Positions 6,309-7,890 of a stretch of 7,890 bases of DNA are shown piece after piece; within the stretch, counting starts at the first letter, position 1, and the number at the start of each line of letters is the position of its first letter. Source of the DNA: an uncultured delta proteobacterium (GTDB lineage: Bacteria > RBG-13-61-14 > DRUE01). Position numbers and translations under genes: made by a program. The stretch covers positions 1-7,890 of the forward strand of contig CAIYYW010000046.1 of assembly GCA_903930515.1 (NCBI GenBank). The letters run 5' to 3'. Under the pieces are notes generated by a model that saw only the letters and a program-made list of their open reading frames with translations, ran no database searches and had not been told where the DNA came from.

Positions 6309-6706
6309 CACTCCCCGCTCATAAACTGCAGATACAGCTCGCGGTTCCGGGGGCCGTCAAATTCGCAGAAGAAAACACCCTGCCAGGTCCCCAGCGCCAG
6401 CCGTCCGCCCGTGATCGGGATCATCACGAAATTACCCGTCAGCGCGGTCTTGACATGAGCGTCCGCGTTTCCTTCAATGTGACGCCAGGCCCGCCGGTGA
6501 GGGAAATGCTCGGAAAGCGCCGTGGCGATATCCTCGGCCACGGTCGGGTCCGCATGCTCGTTGATAATCACTCCCGCGGTGGTGTGCGGGCAATATACCA
6601 GACAGATCCCCTCATTTAGGTCTTCCAGCGCCAGGATCTTCTGAACCTCCACGGTCACATCCACCATCGTGATCCTGGAAGTTGTTTTCACTCGAATCCG
6701 TTTCAT
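6308..6706 (-). CDS. yjbQ: YjbQ family protein (UPF0047), reported secondary thiamine-phosphate synthase activity
   Basis: A 132-residue single-domain protein of the YjbQ/UPF0047 family, close to the usual length. It shows the family landmarks CPHTTAGVIINEHADPTV (about 39-56), HIEGNADAHVK (76-86), GGRLALGTWQG (100-110) and EFDGPRNRE (115-123). E. coli YjbQ can replace thiamine-phosphate synthase weakly, but the family's physiological role is not settled. The ATG at 6706 overlaps the anmK stop as ATGA and is preceded by the purine-rich AGGGAGG (6711-6717). The frame is open upstream to 6841, inside anmK, but that part lacks family similarity. The stop abuts ruvX. Its place in a cell-wall and housekeeping array gives no clear clue to its substrate. 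Confidence 0.94.
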   Translation of the reverse strand: MKRIRVKTTSRITMVDVTVEVQKILALEDLNEGICLVYCPHTTAGVIINEHADPTVAEDIATALSEHFPHRRAWRHIEGNADAHVKTALTGNFVMIPITGGRLALGTWQGVFFCEFDGPRNRELYLQFMSGE

Positions 6707-7890
6707 CTCCCCTCCCTGGTTCCTGATTTCAATCCCCGGATCAGCTTCAGCCAATTTTCGGATGGAATGATTTTCCCCAGAACCGCCCGGGTCCGGGCGC
6801 CGGTGGCCGGGGTAACATTTCCGGCCTGTCCCAAAAGGCAAAGCGCGGCCAGGATCCCGAACCCGATCGGTTCCTTGGCCTGGGCCGGAATCCCCAGATC
6901 ATCGCTTAAAATCATCTTCTTCTTCAAAGCCTGTTTCAACTCCCCGAGCAAAACCGGATTCCGGGAACCGCCTCCGGAGACAATTATTTCTTCCGCTTCC
7001 AAACCCCGGCCATTATCAAAATAGCACCGCGCAACCATTTCCGCCACTGCCCGCGATCCGCTCCGGATCAAATCCTTCCGATCCCGATCGCTCCTCACCC
7101 GGAGCCCTTTCAAAACCCGGTTCAACCATTCCCGGCTGAACTCCTCCCGGCCCGCGCTTTTGGGAGCAGGTTTTTTGAAAAAAGGATGCCGGAGAAAAGC
7201 CCCGACCCAGTCCGGTCTGGCCCGGCCGGACCCCGCCATTTTACCGTCCCGGTCAAATTTTTTCCGGCCCCGGGTGATGATTTCCGCCAATCCGTCCAAA
7301 AGCAGGTTGCACGGCCCGCAATCGCTGGCGCGGATCTTCCCCGGATCGGGGATTTTGGGAAGCAGGCTGAAATTGGCAATTCCTCCCAAATTTAAAATCA
7401 TCCGGTTTTTTTTCGCCGAGAAAAAGAGCAGGTATTCCGGATAGGTCAACACCGGCGCGCCCTGTCCCCCGGCCGCGATCTCCCCGGGACGGAAATCCCC
7501 GACCGTGGTGATCCCGGTCCGGGCCGCGATCACGCTCGGCTCCGCAATTTGCAAAGTGGCCCGGATCCCAAAGCCGCGGATCTTTTCCAGGGTGGGAAAA
7601 TGGCCGATGGTCTGGCCGTGGCTTCCGATCAGGTCAATTTGATCGGCCCGTAATTTATTCTCCCCCATCATCAGGAGCGCGCACTTTGCGAAGAATTCCC
7701 CGAGCAAAAAATTCAGGCGCGAAACCGATTCCAGGAACGGGGTATGCCCGGCCCGATCCAATTCTTTCCGCAGCCAAGCCGGATATTGATACTCGGAATG
7801 AGCCAGCAGCTTGATCCGGAGCGGCGCTTCCAAAACTCCGACCCGGAAAATCGCTCCGCTCACCCCGTCCCGGCTGGTGCCTGAATTCAG
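6703..7890 (-). CDS. anmK: Anhydro-N-acetylmuramic acid kinase (5' end cut by right edge)
   Basis: AnmK opens and phosphorylates 1,6-anhydroMurNAc to MurNAc-6-phosphate in peptidoglycan recycling. The frame is open to the right edge: upstream of the GTG at 7863 it reads LNSGTSRDG, the N-terminal nucleotide-binding loop (usually MSGTSLDG). That GTG is therefore internal and only a few N-terminal codons are missing. Counting from 7863, motifs are GSHGQTIGH (80-88), ARTGITTVGDF (114-124), GGQGAPV (132-138), LNLGGIANFS (158-167), HPFFKKPAPKSAGRE (226-240), SGGGSRNPVL (297-305) and PATGARTRAVLG (352-363). These match E. coli AnmK block by block. The active-site segment usually written DTGPGN is DCGPCN here (181-186). 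It is the first visible gene of the minus-strand array and overlaps yjbQ as ATGA. It probably handles anhydro sugars that ultimately come from lytic transglycosylases such as MltG. Confidence 0.95.
   Translation of the reverse strand: MNSGTSRDGVSGAIFRVGVLEAPLRIKLLAHSEYQYPAWLRKELDRAGHTPFLESVSRLNFLLGEFFAKCALLMMGENKLRADQIDLIGSHGQTIGHFPTLEKIRGFGIRATLQIAEPSVIAARTGITTVGDFRPGEIAAGGQGAPVLTYPEYLLFFSAKKNRMILNLGGIANFSLLPKIPDPGKIRASDCGPCNLLLDGLAEIITRGRKKFDRDGKMAGSGRARPDWVGAFLRHPFFKKPAPKSAGREEFSREWLNRVLKGLRVRSDRDRKDLIRSGSRAVAEMVARCYFDNGRGLEAEEIIVSGGGSRNPVLLGELKQALKKKMILSDDLGIPAQAKEPIGFGILAALCLLGQAGNVTPATGARTRAVLGKIIPSENWLKLIRGLKSGTREGR

Noticed and set aside
6707-6841. Upstream extension of yjbQ to 6841
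   Set aside because: The added residues lie inside anmK and precede the normal family N-terminus; ATG 6706 has a strong purine-rich leader.
7861-7863. GTG at 7863 as the anmK start
   Set aside because: The frame upstream encodes LNSGTSRDG, the conserved N-terminal loop of AnmK, and remains open to the edge.

Overview
This window is a compact piece of bacterial chromosome, GC-rich and almost entirely coding, holding ten genes. Eight are complete and two are cut by the window edges. The gene set (MurJ, MltG, AnmK, QueE, RuvX, MtaB, RNase III) points to a diderm-type bacterium. Half of the visible starts look like TTG, and the tetranucleotide CCGG is strikingly common. The phylum cannot be fixed from this sequence alone; an uncultured Acidobacteriota/Aminicenantes-like or delta-proteobacterial-like lineage would fit, but that is a guess. 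I see no RNA gene, insertion sequence, CRISPR array, prophage gene or intergenic stretch of any size.

Plus strand (1-2045): the 3' part of mtaB (tRNA ms2t6A37 methylthiotransferase), then rnc (RNase III), then a protein joining an N-terminal four-cysteine zinc ribbon to a C-terminal response-regulator receiver domain. The genes abut or overlap, so they are probably translated as one unit. The third gene is the least explained one here.

Minus strand (7890 down to 2042): seven genes in a tight array, in transcription order anmK, yjbQ, ruvX, mltG, queE, murJ, ogt. Every junction is an overlap of 1-4 nt or a gap of 1-2 nt. The array has a peptidoglycan theme: MurJ flips lipid II, MltG cuts nascent glycan strands and leaves 1,6-anhydroMurNAc ends, and AnmK phosphorylates anhydroMurNAc for recycling. 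Interspersed are RuvX (16S rRNA maturation), QueE (7-deazaguanine/queuosine synthesis), YjbQ and Ogt (O6-alkylguanine repair).

The two operons converge, and their last stop codons overlap on opposite strands at 2042-2045, with no terminator hairpin that I can see. No clearly new system is evident. The points most worth following up are the zinc-ribbon/receiver protein coupled to rnc, the Ala in MurJ at the position of an essential E. coli arginine, the CGPC variant of an AnmK active-site motif, and the placement of queE between two cell-wall genes.
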